This document shows positions 49,696 through 62,045 of a stretch of 64,000 nt of DNA, in pieces. Every line of letters begins with the position of its first letter. The stretch's first letter is position 1. A program made the position numbers and the translations under genes. Source of the DNA: Hirudinaria manillensis. Its lineage: Eukaryota > Annelida > Clitellata > Hirudinida > Hirudinidae. Location of the stretch: positions 3,272,501 to 3,336,500 of the forward strand of contig CM067536.1 of assembly GCA_034509925.1 (NCBI GenBank), in the 5' to 3' direction. Below the pieces are notes generated by a model. It saw only the letters and a program-made list of their open reading frames with translations, made no database searches and was not told the DNA's origin.

Positions 49696-51765
49696 TCACT
49701 GAATGTATATTTGAACTTCGGCCAAACTGATAGGACCTTTTGTTGATTTTAAGGTGACGAACCTTCCAAAAAGTGGGTTGGTGCATTTGTAGGCAATCAA
49801 AGTGCTCGTTGGTATGATGCCTTGGTCAGAGACAGTGATGCAGTTTTGAGTATGTTGGAAGTGAGGATCTTGAATGTAATCATGTTCAGAGACAAGAGCT
49901 TCAAAGTCCTTGAGATACTGGGCATCTGAAGGTTTAGAGCGTATCAGAATGAATGAAAATTTTTTGTTACAAATTTTTTTTATCCAGACTAAGTACGCAA
50001 AGATGCTGTGAAGTATGTGAATTATAAGCAAAACATATTTCCACATTCTCAATGCATCTTATTGCATTTTTATTGATTGATATTTATGTTATTTTAAATT
50101 ATTTTCGTTGATTCATTGAGTACAAATCATACTTGTGTAATCAGCGCTGCTAACAATCGTCAGTCCCGTTACATGATACTGTAAACCTAAATCTGCCTGC
50201 CACCAGGCATTTTGCCAGTATTGGTTGGAAACGGCAATGGAATAAGTGTCTTTATTGCCATCTACCGCCTGTTCTGGATAATTATTTTGATAAGTTGCAC
50301 TTTGAATGGATCTTTGAACAGCTACTGGATTACCAGTCGGAACATCTTTCATTCCTGAGTCAATTAGTTCCTTTTAGTTTTACGACAATAATTGAGCAAA
50401 TTATGTTGTTAATTTAGCTGTTGCTAATACTCGTTTGTCAAATTATATTAAAATAAAATAAAGTAAGAACTGAATGACTTAGTTTATGCATGTCAGGACA
50501 CGGTAAACATATGACTTGCAAACCTAGAACATGACATTGTACTATACTTCCGACAACAAAACTTACCGATTGCATTATTGTTGTTCATGCAGTTTGGATT
50601 GCCGTTTCCACACTGACCGTTATTTCCAGGGCTTTGGTTGTTCCAGTTCTGATTGTTGTTGTTGTTTCCATTCTGATTGTTGTTTTGGTCGTTGTTTCCA
50701 TTCTGGTTGTTGCCACCATTCTGGTTGTTGTTCCCATAGGAACTACTCCAGCTTCCATAATCCGAGTAGAGTTTTGCCTCAGCTATTGCAACCGAATCAG
50801 GTCTAACCAGTGCACCATCCTTCCTTCGGACGATAATTGAACGACCCCTCAATTTCTGCGGACAGACAATGACAATTCTTTGATTCGAGGAAATCATTAC
50901 GTTTCTACTGTCGAATTCGCCGCATTTCGCATAATCGTTTAAATTTTGACTCGAAGCGCTTGCCACTCCCAAGATGATTTCTTGCAGGTAATCCTTGTCT
51001 GAAATTAAAATTCACGGAGTTCTAGTTATAATTAATAATTTGTAAAATAAAATATAAAAAAAAATCTCAATAGAATCGAAATAAATTCGTTTAAAGACGT
51101 TTTACAATGTTTTGCTCTGGAAATTAACTTGCCCAGTCAATACTTTAGCTGGCTTTCATTAAAATTATTAAAGCAACTAAATCAAATAACAAGGGTTCCA
51201 ACAGAAGATCCATTTGTAATTACTTGTTATATATTTGTTGGCATTGAGATTTTACAAGTATTATTAGTACATCTTAATATTTATATGTTATTTATTTATT
51301 GTATGTATAGGGATTAAGTGTATATATAGGGATATATAGTAAAATATGATACACACTGATACATAGGAGTCTAGGCCATTAAAACTCCAAAGAAAATACC
51401 TGGATGATCGTGACTGCTCGTTAATTCAGCTCCAGCAACATCAACGTCTTGATCGAAATCAACTTTCCACCATCCCACGGTGTCGGTTGGATTGTTGGCA
51501 TCGCATCGGACGCATGCAACCGAGTACGTGTTGACATCTCCATCGACGGCAAGATTGGAGTAATGGTTGTTCCATGTTCCGACTTGAGTGATTCTCGCAC
51601 CATTGAGATTTAACTGATTTGCTTTTAAGGGGATTATAGAATTTAAGTGCATTTCTATAAAAAAAAATGAAATCTTCTCTTAAAGGCGTGAGAGTATAAT
51701 ATTCTTCACTAACCAGAGATAAGACACATATTCAAGCACATGAGAATACAGAATGTCCCTAACAT
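49696..51765 (-). CDS. Secreted protein with two FTP (fucolectin-like) domains, five exons
   Basis: Minus-strand exons 51714-51765, 51400-51654, 50567-50998, 50133-50354 and 49696-49925 are all joined in phase 1 with GT-AG introns, giving 396 residues. Residues 1-17 are a signal peptide (MLGTFCILMCLNMCLIS). FTP domain 1 spans about residues 30-180 (ITQVGTWNNHYSNLAVDG, ACVRC, GWWKVDFD, HPDKDYLQEI, CGEFDSRN, LVRPDSVAIAEAKLY). An Asn/Gln/Gly-rich linker follows (about 185-245), with a short Cys-bearing segment (QCGNGNPNC). FTP domain 2 spans about 247-396 (SATYQNNYPEQAVDG, NAWWQADLGLQYHVTG, IIPTSTLIAYKC, GRFVTLKS, SLAEVQIYIQ). FTP/F5-8C domains bind glycans outside the cell, often fucose, and many serve in immune recognition. 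I cannot confirm the canonical fucose-binding His/Arg set. It is a paralogue of the gene at 47101-48218. Confidence 0.85.
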
Positions 51766-54030
51766 TCTGCTCATTATTCGATAATTTCAAAGTAAAGTAC
51801 AATAAATTTTAACAAGTTATATATTTAAAAAAAATGAATTTTACAATTAATCTTTAGGTGTCGTTGGATTTGACATTTCTTCATTTTATACCGAATCCAT
51901 TCGGTTGGTAATAGAACAAAATATAATAATTTTAACAAGTAAGCGAAATTCCTCAACATAGTGGTAATTGACCTGTCTTGCTTAGGTGGGCAAAATATAA
52001 TCACGCAAGCCAAACAAGCAGATGTTTTTGGAAAAAGCTAAACATTAATTATCAGGATGTATTTCCATTACCAATAGAGTGATAAAGTGATAAATTTTAA
52101 ATACGCGATAAACTCTGTTATTAGTCTGGCGTTAGGGATTTCAAAGGTAAATATTTATATAAAACCCAAATGTCGCTAAAGCTTCAAAATAGATAATACG
52201 ATAATTAATCAATGTCTTGCAGTGCAGGGTTATTGAATGTTGAATTTGTGACGTTCCTGCCTAAATTGTAACAGTGCTTATGTATCGTGCCATACCAACT
52301 GGTATTGCCATCCAAGCCATAAAAATATTTATTTTCATAGGATGTATATAATGACAAGTATAAGACCTGACATGGCATAATTCAGTTAATATTGTTTCTA
52401 CAAAGATTGGGGGCATCCACCGCATATGAAAAGATCTTATGCTCAATTACTGCTGATCTCCTCATTTCCAAACGGCACCTCCAGATTCGTCTGTTCCATG
52501 CGATTCGATTAATCTCTCGATCTAATTATGTCCGATGCCCATTCCGTCCATTCATCCATCCATCCATAGCTCCATTCAGTCTGCCCTCACTCCGTTGCAA
52601 ATGGCGTCCAGTTATTTTTTGGAGGAATGGAAGATAATTTTAAAAACAAGCTGGTTTTGCCATCCAAGCCATAAAAATGTTTATTTTCCTAGAATGATAA
52701 TCGATGATTTAAATTTAGATTATTTCTCTATCGTCTTATGCCTATTACTTTATACAACGTGGCTAAACTATAATCGCTAAAAACAATATCATATTTCAAG
52801 TCTATAAACTCATTTATAGTAAAAAAAAAAATCGGTAGCAGAAGGATTCACATCCAATAAAGATGCATTAGGCACTCAAAAAAAAAGTCTAAATACGTTA
52901 GCACTGATGGAAAATATCAATACCTCAAATTACCCAGCTTTAAATTGTTATTTCAAACTCAGTTGTTGTAAGAGGGTGGTTTAGTTTAATAATACATGCT
53001 TAAACGAATTCATATAGACGTCTTAAATACAGATATCATTGCACTTAATAATAGTGACCTTAAGTAAAATTTATATACTCATCTCGAATATTGAGTTTGA
53101 AAAGTTTTGTTTGATTACTGATTTCCACAAATGAAATTAATTATTGTTTAGATTACTTTTATCATTTTGTTGACTATGGACCAATTTATCTTACTTCACT
53201 ATTTGTAGTGCAAGTCATAACTTGTCAACACCGGTTCATGGAGTTAAAATTTAACTTATTATAATTTTAATACGTGGACAAATTTGGTCTAAAAGACTTC
53301 ATTAATTTCTTAATTTGTTTTGTGAAGTGTATGCATTTACTTCTTTTTGGATGCATAATGAAGCGTTTATTTTCATGTCGCTTTAACTTAAATATAAAAA
53401 TATAATTTTCTAAATATTCCAAGCTTTGCCCTTATTCGTGTTTCATTTCGAATGAGAAGCTACGCCAATGCCTAGACAATGATTACCCTACCCACATGAT
53501 CCGCATTTGGACGTCCAGCGGTATTGGCACTTTGATGCCCATGATATTGATGGATGAACGTTGTGCTTTGAAAAGGCTACTTTTATAAAGACAAAGTCTA
53601 ATAAATTTCTATAAACTACTCTGCTTTGTTTTGAAATTTTTTCTGAAAGTTGAGTGAAAGTAGAGTGGTCCATACTCGTTCAGATATCCATCAAAATAGA
53701 AGAGAGTTTGAAGCTTGTTTCTGATGGAAACAAAATAGGAAAGCAGCCTTTTGTTGTGACGTTAGCAGCGGTAAACCGATCAAACATTAGGGTTTTGCAT
53801 GTCACAAATACAATTATATGTATAAACAAATATATACAAATGCAATTACCTTTATTAATGGAATTTTTGGATGAAGTATTTTAATAAAACAAATTGCATT
53901 ATTAGGCGAGTCTTATATATGGGAATTTATATGTGGGTTTAAAGAAAAAAAAAATTTAAAACTGACTAGTAACTATTACGGTCCGTTGAGATAATTTGAT
54001 CATCGCTTATCATTATTGTCATTAATCGTA
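51766..54030. other. Intergenic between the FTP cluster and the WSC genes
   Basis: It holds a direct repeat of about 40 bp, nearly identical, at about 52300-52342 and 52652-52694 (core GCCATCCAAGCCATAAAAAT). A short CATC repeat lies at about 52545-52566. A weak minus-strand frame at 53488-53673 is not supported. The promoter of the minus-strand FTP gene should lie near 51770-51850, but no motif is clear. Confidence 0.5.
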
Positions 54031-54064
54031 ACAAAAACTGATAGGTTAAGCTATTTAAAAAGGC
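54031..54064 (+). promoter_or_regulatory. Conserved upstream block of WSC gene 1 (TATA-like)
   Basis: ACAAAAACTGATAG followed by TTTAAAAAGGC ends 31 bases before the ATG at 54096. The same pair of motifs with the same spacing occurs before WSC gene 2 (58861-58893). Between paralogues whose introns have diverged, this points to a retained core promoter, with TTAAAA(A)GGC as a TATA-like element. Confidence 0.45.
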
Positions 54065-54095
54065 ATTATTGACTTAGAAGTTTACTGCCAACAAT

Positions 54096-57000
54096 ATGGC
54101 TGCCTGTCACGCAATAATAGCTTTAGTAATTCTTTGTATGGCTCACGTCGTGAAGGGAAGTAAGTCTTTGTGTTCCTCTGCGATGCTTTTCCGGAACTGA
54201 ACCTCAGCTGAAAAGTTTTTATTTTATTAATATAGCAGGAGTCGTTATTGGTGAGAAACTCTATGTCGGATGTTTCAAGTGGTTCCGGTCTAGATCCTAC
54301 GACGCACGGACGTTGGATAAATGTATTATATCCTGTCAAACTAATGCTTACTACTTCGCTGCTATTAAGGTAATACGCTGTGATTGTTTTATAAGTTAAA
54401 TTGCAAAAAAATATTAATTAAAGACGTAATTTATTTGTTGTAATGTTGTAGAAGTTTTTTTTGTGCATCAATATTTGAAATATTTGACGCTCAAAATAGG
54501 AAAAATAGAAATTAAATTTGATAAAACTTTCATAGTTATCCCCAAAAATGCAAGGTCGCACTTCAAATTATGAGATTATATTTTACTCGTTTAATTATTT
54601 ACGTTGACAGTTGGCATTCATTTTAATGCATAGAATTTATTTAAAATATTATCTAAGGTTATAATCATTTCAACTAATGTCTTTATTTCTTTATTTATTT
54701 AATTATTGTTTTTGTTAGAATGAATTGGAATGTCATTGCGGAAATTCTCTAGCTAATGATAGAGTTGCCACAAAGGATTGCCAAACGCCAAATCATTACT
54801 CCGTTTATGCTGGTATCGTTCGTAGTTTTTATTTCTAGTAATAATCTTATTATTATTATTATTATCATCATGTATATTTTTATGGTTATTGTTATATCTT
54901 AAATTACTCGCTATATAATTAAGGACTACTTCGGGAATTGGAGATACTAAGCTGTTTTATTACTGAAATCATACTAGCCTCCAAAAGACTCTGAATATTA
55001 TCGTAATAAACTTTAAGTAATGATAAATTCTTACAATATAATTACATTATCAACAACAGTTATTATTGTCATAGTTAACTTTCAATCGTGAGGATTAATA
55101 TCATTGACATTTGTGTAATATGGGCGATATTAAAAGATCTTCAAATTTAAAATAGTAAAATTAAAAGGTAATTACTAGATACTCCAAAACAATTTCTAAT
55201 TATGATTTAACCATGGAGTTTAAATTTCGTGAGAATAACTAAAAATAATTAATTGAGATTTAAAGTGAAAATCTCTCTAAATTGTTAAGAAGACCAAAAA
55301 GTGAATTATTGATAATTAAATCAGTTTAGCCTTTCAGTTTTCTAATATCATTCGATCACTTTCTTAGTCGTACCGTCATATCATGGATGCTTTGGAAATA
55401 ATTTGAAAAAACAATTTACAAATGTTACGTTACATAATGGCATGACGAATGATTACTGCATTGACAATTGTCGCCTCAGCAATTATCGATATGCCGCAAC
55501 TCAGGTAATTTGTATAAATTACATTTATTACAACCTATTTTTCATTTGTTGCACGATCGCCGTATCTTCCATTATTCTAGTCTAAAAACTCTATTTTCTC
55601 TATTCGATAGGTCTGAAAAATCTTGAAAATATTTTTAAGAATTAGCATTGGAAATTTAAATAACTTTGAAAACTTGAGAGACTTGATTTTAGCAAATTTT
55701 CTTTAAAATAATTTTTTGAAATAATGTTCATATTATTTATTAAGTCCTCGTCTATGTGCTATTGTGGAAATATTTATGGAAAATATAGAAAGAGTGATAA
55801 ATGCAACGTACCATGCGAAGGGAATAATTCTCAAATTTGTGGCGGATTATTAGCAAACAGCTTGTATTCAGGTATATGTAATTTCAATGTTATTTGAGAG
55901 ACGGAGATTTTCTCCCGAAATCCATCATTGGAATCCATAAGTGACTGATTTTTATGTGAAATGATGCAAAAAAAAAGGCTATCTCCAATCGCATAAGTAA
56001 AATTTGCCAACTCAATTTCCAATTTGAAAATAATTAAGTTATGCTGTTTCAATTTATTTATATTTTCTTAACTCTCTTAGCTAACCATTTGCCTGGCTTG
56101 ATGATGTATTATTTCGAAGTATTTCACTGTGAATTGGGGTCGGATATACTTGGTTTTTGCACAAGAAGTACATGTGAACCAGGATGGAAAGGATCTAGAT
56201 GTCACCTCAGAGGTTTACATCAAATCTGTTTGTTTGCTAGCACATTTGCTGTTCTTAAATACTTTTTTTAAATCTCAAGATTGTGCAATCAACAATGGAA
56301 ATTGCGGAGACCATCAATGCGTTGAAAGTGAAATCAACGGTCAACTGGCCACTGAATGTCTATGTGGACAAGGCTTTAGAAGTTCATCTGTTTTTGAAGC
56401 ATGCCGAGGTGAAATGACAAATGCTTAATGAATAATTCAATGCATAATTACGTATACATGTACGTATAGTCATAAGACTAACGAGTACATAAATAATGAG
56501 TAACATATATCAGTAACAAGTTACAAATAAGATAATGAAAGCGAAGCAACTGAAAGTAACAAAATTTAGAGATTGTGAGTTCTATGAAGTCGATTCTGTT
56601 CTTAATGATCACCAAGTGTGATGAAAAGTCATTGATAAGTTTAATAAACTAGTAATTATTATTAATTAATTGGTAATTGTTATTATTACAAGCAATTTAA
56701 TAAATTTACAAAGAATGAATCTTGATATACAGGAAATTAAACCAGTCCCAAAATATTTATGACCAAATGTCATCTTTTTTTAAAGATTTAGTTTTGATAT
56801 TTTAGTTAATAATACATGCTAACTAATAATACTTATAAGCCTTTGTTGATGACCCATATTGATACGTTAATAATAATGAATTATATAATTAATAGGTATC
56901 TTTTTCGATTTCTGGTAATTGAGCCAATTTATATTATATTAATTATTTTAATGAATTTATTAAATTAATTATTTATTTGAGACATTAGATGCTAGATTCA

Positions 57001-57157
57001 TTTACACCGAATTAGTTAATTTCAATATGATTAATTTCTCCTTTCACAAGACATCAACGAATGCAATCGCAACGTTTGTGGAAAAGAGAACAGAGTCTGT
57101 GTCAACACATTTGGATCATACATTTGCCAATTAACAAGCGAAGTAAATTTCTACTGA
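54096..57157 (+). CDS. Secreted WSC-domain protein with EGF repeats, at least eight exons
   Basis: Exons 54096-54159, 54236-54369, 54719-54812, 55368-55504, 55745-55871, 56081-56212, 56280-56408 and 57051-57157 keep frame throughout and give 307 residues if the last runs to its stop. A signal peptide comes first (AIIALVILCMAHVVKG). WSC domain 1 has YVGCFKWF, C..SC and CHCGNS. The second, fuller WSC domain has YHGCFG, CIDNC, YRYAATQ, CYCGN and CNVPCEGNNSQICGG. An EGF-like piece follows (CEPGWKGSRC), then an EGF (DCAINNGNCGDHQC...C..CGQGF) and the start of a calcium-binding EGF (DINEC...CVNTFGSYIC). The last EGF lacks its final cysteines, so GAA|GTAAAT at about 57142 may be a donor with further exons unseen. 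WSC domains are Cys-rich modules thought to bind carbohydrate. The protein is likely extracellular. Confidence 0.8.
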
Positions 57158-57784
57158 TTAAAATATGAATTTATTTTTCATGATAATATAAAATGCTTGC
57201 TAAATAATTATACTATTCTTAGGTTTAAATAGAACTATGACCAATCAAGAAATCAAAGACTCTCTTTAAGGAAAGAAAATTAGTCTTCTTGCGACATTAG
57301 CTTAATTTATGGGATTCTGATATTTAAAATAAGTAATATAGTTGGTAGGACATTTATTACATCATAATTAAGTTGTTTGTCTACATCCAAAGAGATTATT
57401 AATACTATTTAAGGAAGGTATTAACGAAAATATTTCAAATTCAATAGCAAATTATGATTAATATTTAATTTTAATATTGATTACAGTTGAAAAAAAGCCA
57501 ATTTTGTTATTGATAAATTGCAAACAGGCCCCTTATGGGCAGTATTTATTTCATGAATTTCTTTTTGAGCACAGTCGGTTTCCCCCTTTCGAAGAAATAC
57601 GAAACATTCGAGAATAAATTTCAAGTACATAGCGTAGAAAATTTAGAATTTAGAGTATAATAACAGAAATGTAGAATATCATCAGAAATGTTGACTCATT
57701 CTACGATCGTGAGCACGGAGGGGCCTGAGTTTACAGCTGAAGAATTTCTAGAAATATCTGCATAATTTGGAGAAAGCATAGTAA
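57158..57784. other. 3' flank of WSC gene 1
   Basis: AT-rich sequence. It could contain further exons or the 3' untranslated region of WSC gene 1. I could not identify an exon completing the last EGF module. Confidence 0.45.
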
Positions 57785-58076
57785 TGTTGGATCCCTAGAT
57801 CCAATAAATTGAAGAATTATTAAAATTATATTGCCGATTAATTAATTTAATAATTAATTAAATTTAGTGGCAATATAATTTGAGAATTAATTGGTTCTAT
57901 TCAGACTCTTTGGTTGTGTACCTTGAAAATGGATTTATCTCGGAAAGAGAGCGAGAATTAGAGAACAGCAGATTTCAAGACTTAATCAATTAAGCATCGT
58001 GCATCTTCCAAGCCATCTGACAACTTTCAATAAACCTGACCTTCTATAATTAGTTTGAGGACCCCGGGTTATTACA
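57785..58076 (+). mobile_element. Solo LTR of family A
   Basis: A single 292-bp LTR, from TGTTGGATCC to GGGTTATTACA, in reverse orientation to the copies at 38-42 kb. It is flanked by perfect 4-bp GTAA target duplications (57781-57784 and 58077-58080). No internal region remains, so it arose by LTR-LTR recombination. It lies between the two WSC genes. Confidence 0.88.
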
Positions 58077-58080
58077 GTAA

Positions 58081-58860
58081 TAAAGGCCATTATCCCCAGG
58101 TAATGATGCTTGAGGCGCAAAAGGGGCTCGGAATATCAACGATGGATATACTCGTTATAATACCGAATATCCATGATTTAGTACTAAATACCTTTGCTTT
58201 CTAAAAAAAATTCAGATAATGCCAACAAAGCGTTTTAGCTCACGAATTGCTAACATCGACAATTTTGAAAAATTTAGCTTCATCGCTGGATAATGACTTG
58301 CTTGTATTTAAAAATGAATAAAGCGATACACATGCAGACGGTATTTATTTTAAATATACAAATGATTACGTTAAATGTTTGTCATTAAAGATAAGGTATC
58401 TCCAGTTCACTAAGTTCATCAAGTTCATTGGGGATGATAAAGGATGAAGATTAATCTAAATTCCAAATATTTAAATTTAAAAATAAAATATATGAAATAT
58501 TTTCCATAAAAACTTTAAAATTGGACAAACCAATATTTGAGCGATATAGCTTCAATTATTCATCATTTTGTTGGTAACAAAAGTTTAAATTTATGACAGA
58601 CGAGCTTATTTTAATAACATCTGTTTGAAACCTACGTTAAAACAATTATAAATGAAAATAGTAATGCATTTCATAATAATAAAATTAAATAATCTATAGA
58701 CTTTTAGTTCAGTCATTTGCAATAGATTCCTGAATTCTGCAAATGAAGTTTAATTCTCCGAAATTATTTATATTATTTTGTCGAAGAGAATAAAAATAAT
58801 TAATTTATCTCATATCTATTTTATAGCACATGCTTATCTCTATAGCCATTTAATGTCACA
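58081..58860. other. Intergenic between the WSC genes
   Basis: AT-rich sequence without recognisable genes or repeats. Confidence 0.5.
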
Positions 58861-58893
58861 CAAAAACTGATAGTTCAAAGTAGTTAAAAGGCC
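58861..58893 (+). promoter_or_regulatory. Conserved upstream block of WSC gene 2 (TATA-like)
   Basis: CAAAAACTGATAG followed by TTAAAAGGCC ends 24 bases before the ATG at 58918. It matches the block at 54031-54064 upstream of WSC gene 1, supporting a shared core promoter inherited by tandem duplication. Confidence 0.45.
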
Positions 58894-58917
58894 AAAGTAG
58901 AAGTTCGTCGACAAAAT

Positions 58918-60081
58918 ATGGTTGCGATAATAGTAATAACTTTAGCTTCCCTTTGCATGGCTCAGGTCGTCACGGGAGGTGAGTCTTTGTGTTGTTCTGC
59001 GATGCTATCATTGATAGTTCTTCCATAATTTATTGCCAGAGTTGAAATGTTTTTATTTCATTAATATAGCGGAGACCTATATTGGTGAGAATATGTTTGT
59101 CGGGTGTTTCAGATGGTTCAGAGGGTTGTTATACACTGAAAAGACGTTGGAAACATGTATAAAGATGTGTGTAAATGATGCTTTTTTCTTTGCTGCGATC
59201 AAGGTAAGCATTATCAGCTATTTTTTCAAATTGAATTAATAATGTATTAATCGATTATTTAATAACATGATGCTCAAAATAAAAGGATTTCAAATAAAAT
59301 TTATTATATCCCTCACAGGATACCTCCAGTGTGAGTTGGCATCTCAAATTATGAGATAAATTACTTGTTTAATTGTTTGTAATGGCAATTGCCATTCATT
59401 TTCATAATTAATTATGTAACTATATATTAATTAAATATTACTTTATTAAATAATATTAATATAATTTATTATTTGCATAAACATTCATTTTAAGTAACAT
59501 CCTTAATATTTCGTTAGAACACTACGGGATGCTATTGCGGACATTCCCTAGTCTTTGATAGAGTTCCAACAGATGATTGCCGAAAGAGAGATCACTATGC
59601 CGTCTATACCGGTGAGTATAGTTATTGTTATTAAGTTATTATTATTATAAACATGATTATCATCATCATTGTTGAGTCTTTATTTAAAACTCATGTTATA
59701 CAAAACAAATAAATAAATACAAACCCAAACAGAAACTAAATTCGCCACATAAGGCAATGTCTCAAATTCTCGAAACTTGACCGAACTGCCACATTTAACG
59801 CGCCCGTCTCTTAGCTCTTGTCGCGTCACAACCTTCAATCATCATCGTCATCATCACCACTACCAACACCATCATCATCATCACCTATATTGACTTTATA
59901 AAAGCATGATTGGCTTTCTGCCACTTTCTCAGTTATCCCGCCGTATCTTGGATGCTTTAAAGATAAGGCTTCAAGAGATTTACCATTTGCTGCTACTAAT
60001 TCAACGACGGGAAAGGGATTAACGAATGAAATGTGTATTGCGATTTGTCAAGCCAAAAATTATCGATATGCCGCAACTCAG
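58918..60081 (+). CDS. Second WSC-domain gene, 5' part (four exons), 3' part outside window
   Basis: Exons 58918-58978, 59070-59203, 59518-59611 and 59933-60081 match exons 1-4 of the gene at 54096 in order, phase and sequence (146 codons so far). It has a signal peptide (AIIVITLASLCMAQVVTG). WSC module 1 follows (FVGCFRWF, CIKMC, FFAAIK, CYCGHS). Then comes the first half of WSC module 2 (YLGCFKD, CIAICQAKNYRYAATQ), ending in phase 0 at CAG|GTAAAT. The next exon, which should supply the CYCG and CNxPC cysteines, is not found before an LTR element starting at 60282. It must lie beyond the window or be lost. It is a tandem paralogue, and whether it is still functional cannot be judged here. 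Confidence 0.75.
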
Positions 60082-60281
60082 GTAAATTGCAGACATTATA
60101 TTTATGAGTAGATTTTATAATATTTTAATTCAAATTTAAATCACTGGTTATCCGAAAAGATTGAAATAAAGAAAACTAAACAATAGCATATTATATAATT
60201 GTATTTATCACACTCATGACTCAATTTAGTGTAAATGACGATTTTGAAAAATAAAAAAATGCTGATGTTGAAATAACATAT
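60082..60281 (+). other. Intron of WSC gene 2 up to the retroelement
   Basis: AT-rich intron start following the donor at 60082. The bases just before the LTR are ATAT, one side of a likely 4-bp target duplication whose partner lies outside the window. Confidence 0.5.
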
Positions 60282-60603
60282 TGTTGGATCCCTGACACTA
60301 ATTAATTAATTAAATAATTAATTAATTAACTAAATAAATAATTAATTAAGTTTAGTTAATATTCAGAATCTTTTATTTCGAAGTCGAATCTAGCGATTCG
60401 AGTCATTAGGCAGTTCCGATCAAGACAAGCAATCGACCAGATCTCCTAAACATCTTTGCCACTAGTTTATTCCAATAAAGATATACTTACGTTAAATAAT
60501 TCATCAGACCCCTAGGTTACAACATTGGTGTCAGGAGTGGGATTTAACGTCGTAAAGGGATATCGATTCACTAGAGGTAAAACAGCGAGTTTTAACGACA
60601 GAA

Positions 60604-61914
60604 ATGGGACCTAAGATACTGGAAGATTTGCGCGTCCCCGATTTGAGACGAGAACTAAGGAATCGAGGCCTGGATGCAACTGGCCTAAAAGCCGAACTAC
60701 AAGGACGGCTCGAGGAATGGCTTTTGGAAAATAATCACGATCCGTCGGAGTATGAATTTGGGGTTCAAAAAGATTGGGAAGCCATGATTTGCAGCATTGA
60801 TACTTTGCGGTCAGATATGAAATGCGACATTAATGATTTGCGGTCGGATATGAAATCCGATATAGCCAACTTCCAGGTAGCCATGGATGTTTTACGGGAG
60901 CAGGTAAAGACAGACGTAGCCAAATTCCAGACATCCATGGATGTTCTGCGGGAAGAGGTAAGAACTGATGCAGCCAAATTCCAGACATCCATGGAAGAGG
61001 TAAAAACGGACGTAGCCAACCTCAGATCATCCAAGGAGTTGGCCGACCTGAGAAAGGTTAAAGCAGAATTAGATGCACTAAAAGAAGAGCAGAGGAGGGA
61101 AATAGAGAAGTTTAAAAAATACAATGAATCGAAAACAGAGACATATGGAAGAGAGAAAACGACAAGACCACCATTATTCGACGGACAAGGGCCATGGGCA
61201 GTGTTCAGACATCAGTTTGAAACTGCCGCTGAACGTAACAAGTGGACCGAAGAGGAAAAAGCAACAGAGCTGATAATGGTACTGCGAGGAAGGGCAGCCG
61301 AGCTTTTGCAAACAATGCTCCACTGTAAAGCCTATTCAGAAATAGCAGAAGCAATGGAAAGAAGATTTGGGAATGGCCACATGCTGGAAGTACATAAAAA
61401 CGAATTGAAAAATCGTACGCAAAAACAGGGCGAAACACTCCAAGAATTAGAGGCTGATGTCAGAAGGCTCGCATACCTAGCCCATCCAGGACAGTCAACA
61501 GATTTCATCGAAAACATTGTAACTGACGCCTTCATTGATGGGATAAGGGATGTGGAAACAAAAATGGCATTAAAAATACATGGAAAGAAGGCCAGCCACG
61601 AAGCATTGGCGTTTGCAATCTCAATGGAGGCGGCAAGAGCCTCAATCCAAAACAGCTTGAATGTAAGGAAAATTGAAGCACAGGAAGACAAAGACAAGGA
61701 GAAAGACAATGATAAAAACAGTGAGATAATTAGAAGAATGGCCGAACAAATCAACAACCTCAGCAAACCTCAAGGAAAACCAAGGTTCCAAGAAGTAGAT
61801 AGAAGACCAAGGTGCTTCAGATGTAACAAGCCTAGCCATTTAGCCCGAGATTGCAGAACGACATTCCCCCCAAAACAACAGTACTGGGGAAGATCGTACA
61901 ATAAGGAAAACTAG
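60604..61914 (+). CDS. Gag polyprotein of the family B element, SAP-domain type
   Basis: This 436-residue frame opens with a SAP-like domain (residues about 3-45, [20 protein letters not shown]). A long heptad-rich stretch follows with tandem similar segments (DMKx[19 protein letters not shown]; about 65-175). Next is a Ty3/Gypsy capsid-type region (about 190-330, with [20 protein letters not shown]), and near the end one CCHC zinc knuckle ([14 protein letters not shown]). In Ty3/Gypsy elements Gag forms the particle and the knuckle binds the RNA. A SAP module at the front is unusual and may bind DNA or chromatin. The downstream pol lies in another frame, as is common in the family. Confidence 0.8.
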   Translation: MGPKILEDLRVPDLRRELRNRGLDATGLKAELQGRLEEWLLENNHDPSEYEFGVQKDWEAMICSIDTLRSDMKCDINDLRSDMKSDIANFQVAMDVLREQVKTDVAKFQTSMDVLREEVRTDAAKFQTSMEEVKTDVANLRSSKELADLRKVKAELDALKEEQRREIEKFKKYNESKTETYGREKTTRPPLFDGQGPWAVFRHQFETAAERNKWTEEEKATELIMVLRGRAAELLQTMLHCKAYSEIAEAMERRFGNGHMLEVHKNELKNRTQKQGETLQELEADVRRLAYLAHPGQSTDFIENIVTDAFIDGIRDVETKMALKIHGKKASHEALAFAISMEAARASIQNSLNVRKIEAQEDKDKEKDNDKNSEIIRRMAEQINNLSKPQGKPRFQEVDRRPRCFRCNKPSHLARDCRTTFPPKQQYWGRSYNKEN

Positions 61915-62045
61915 AAGCTACCGGTTTTGGGGGGCGAAGATCGGTTCAGCAAACTCGAAATGCCCCACTCATCTTTCACGTTACAGCACTAGGGAAAGAA
62001 TCATCGCTGGGAGTTAAAGGGAAAATAGGAGGGAATGAATACAAT

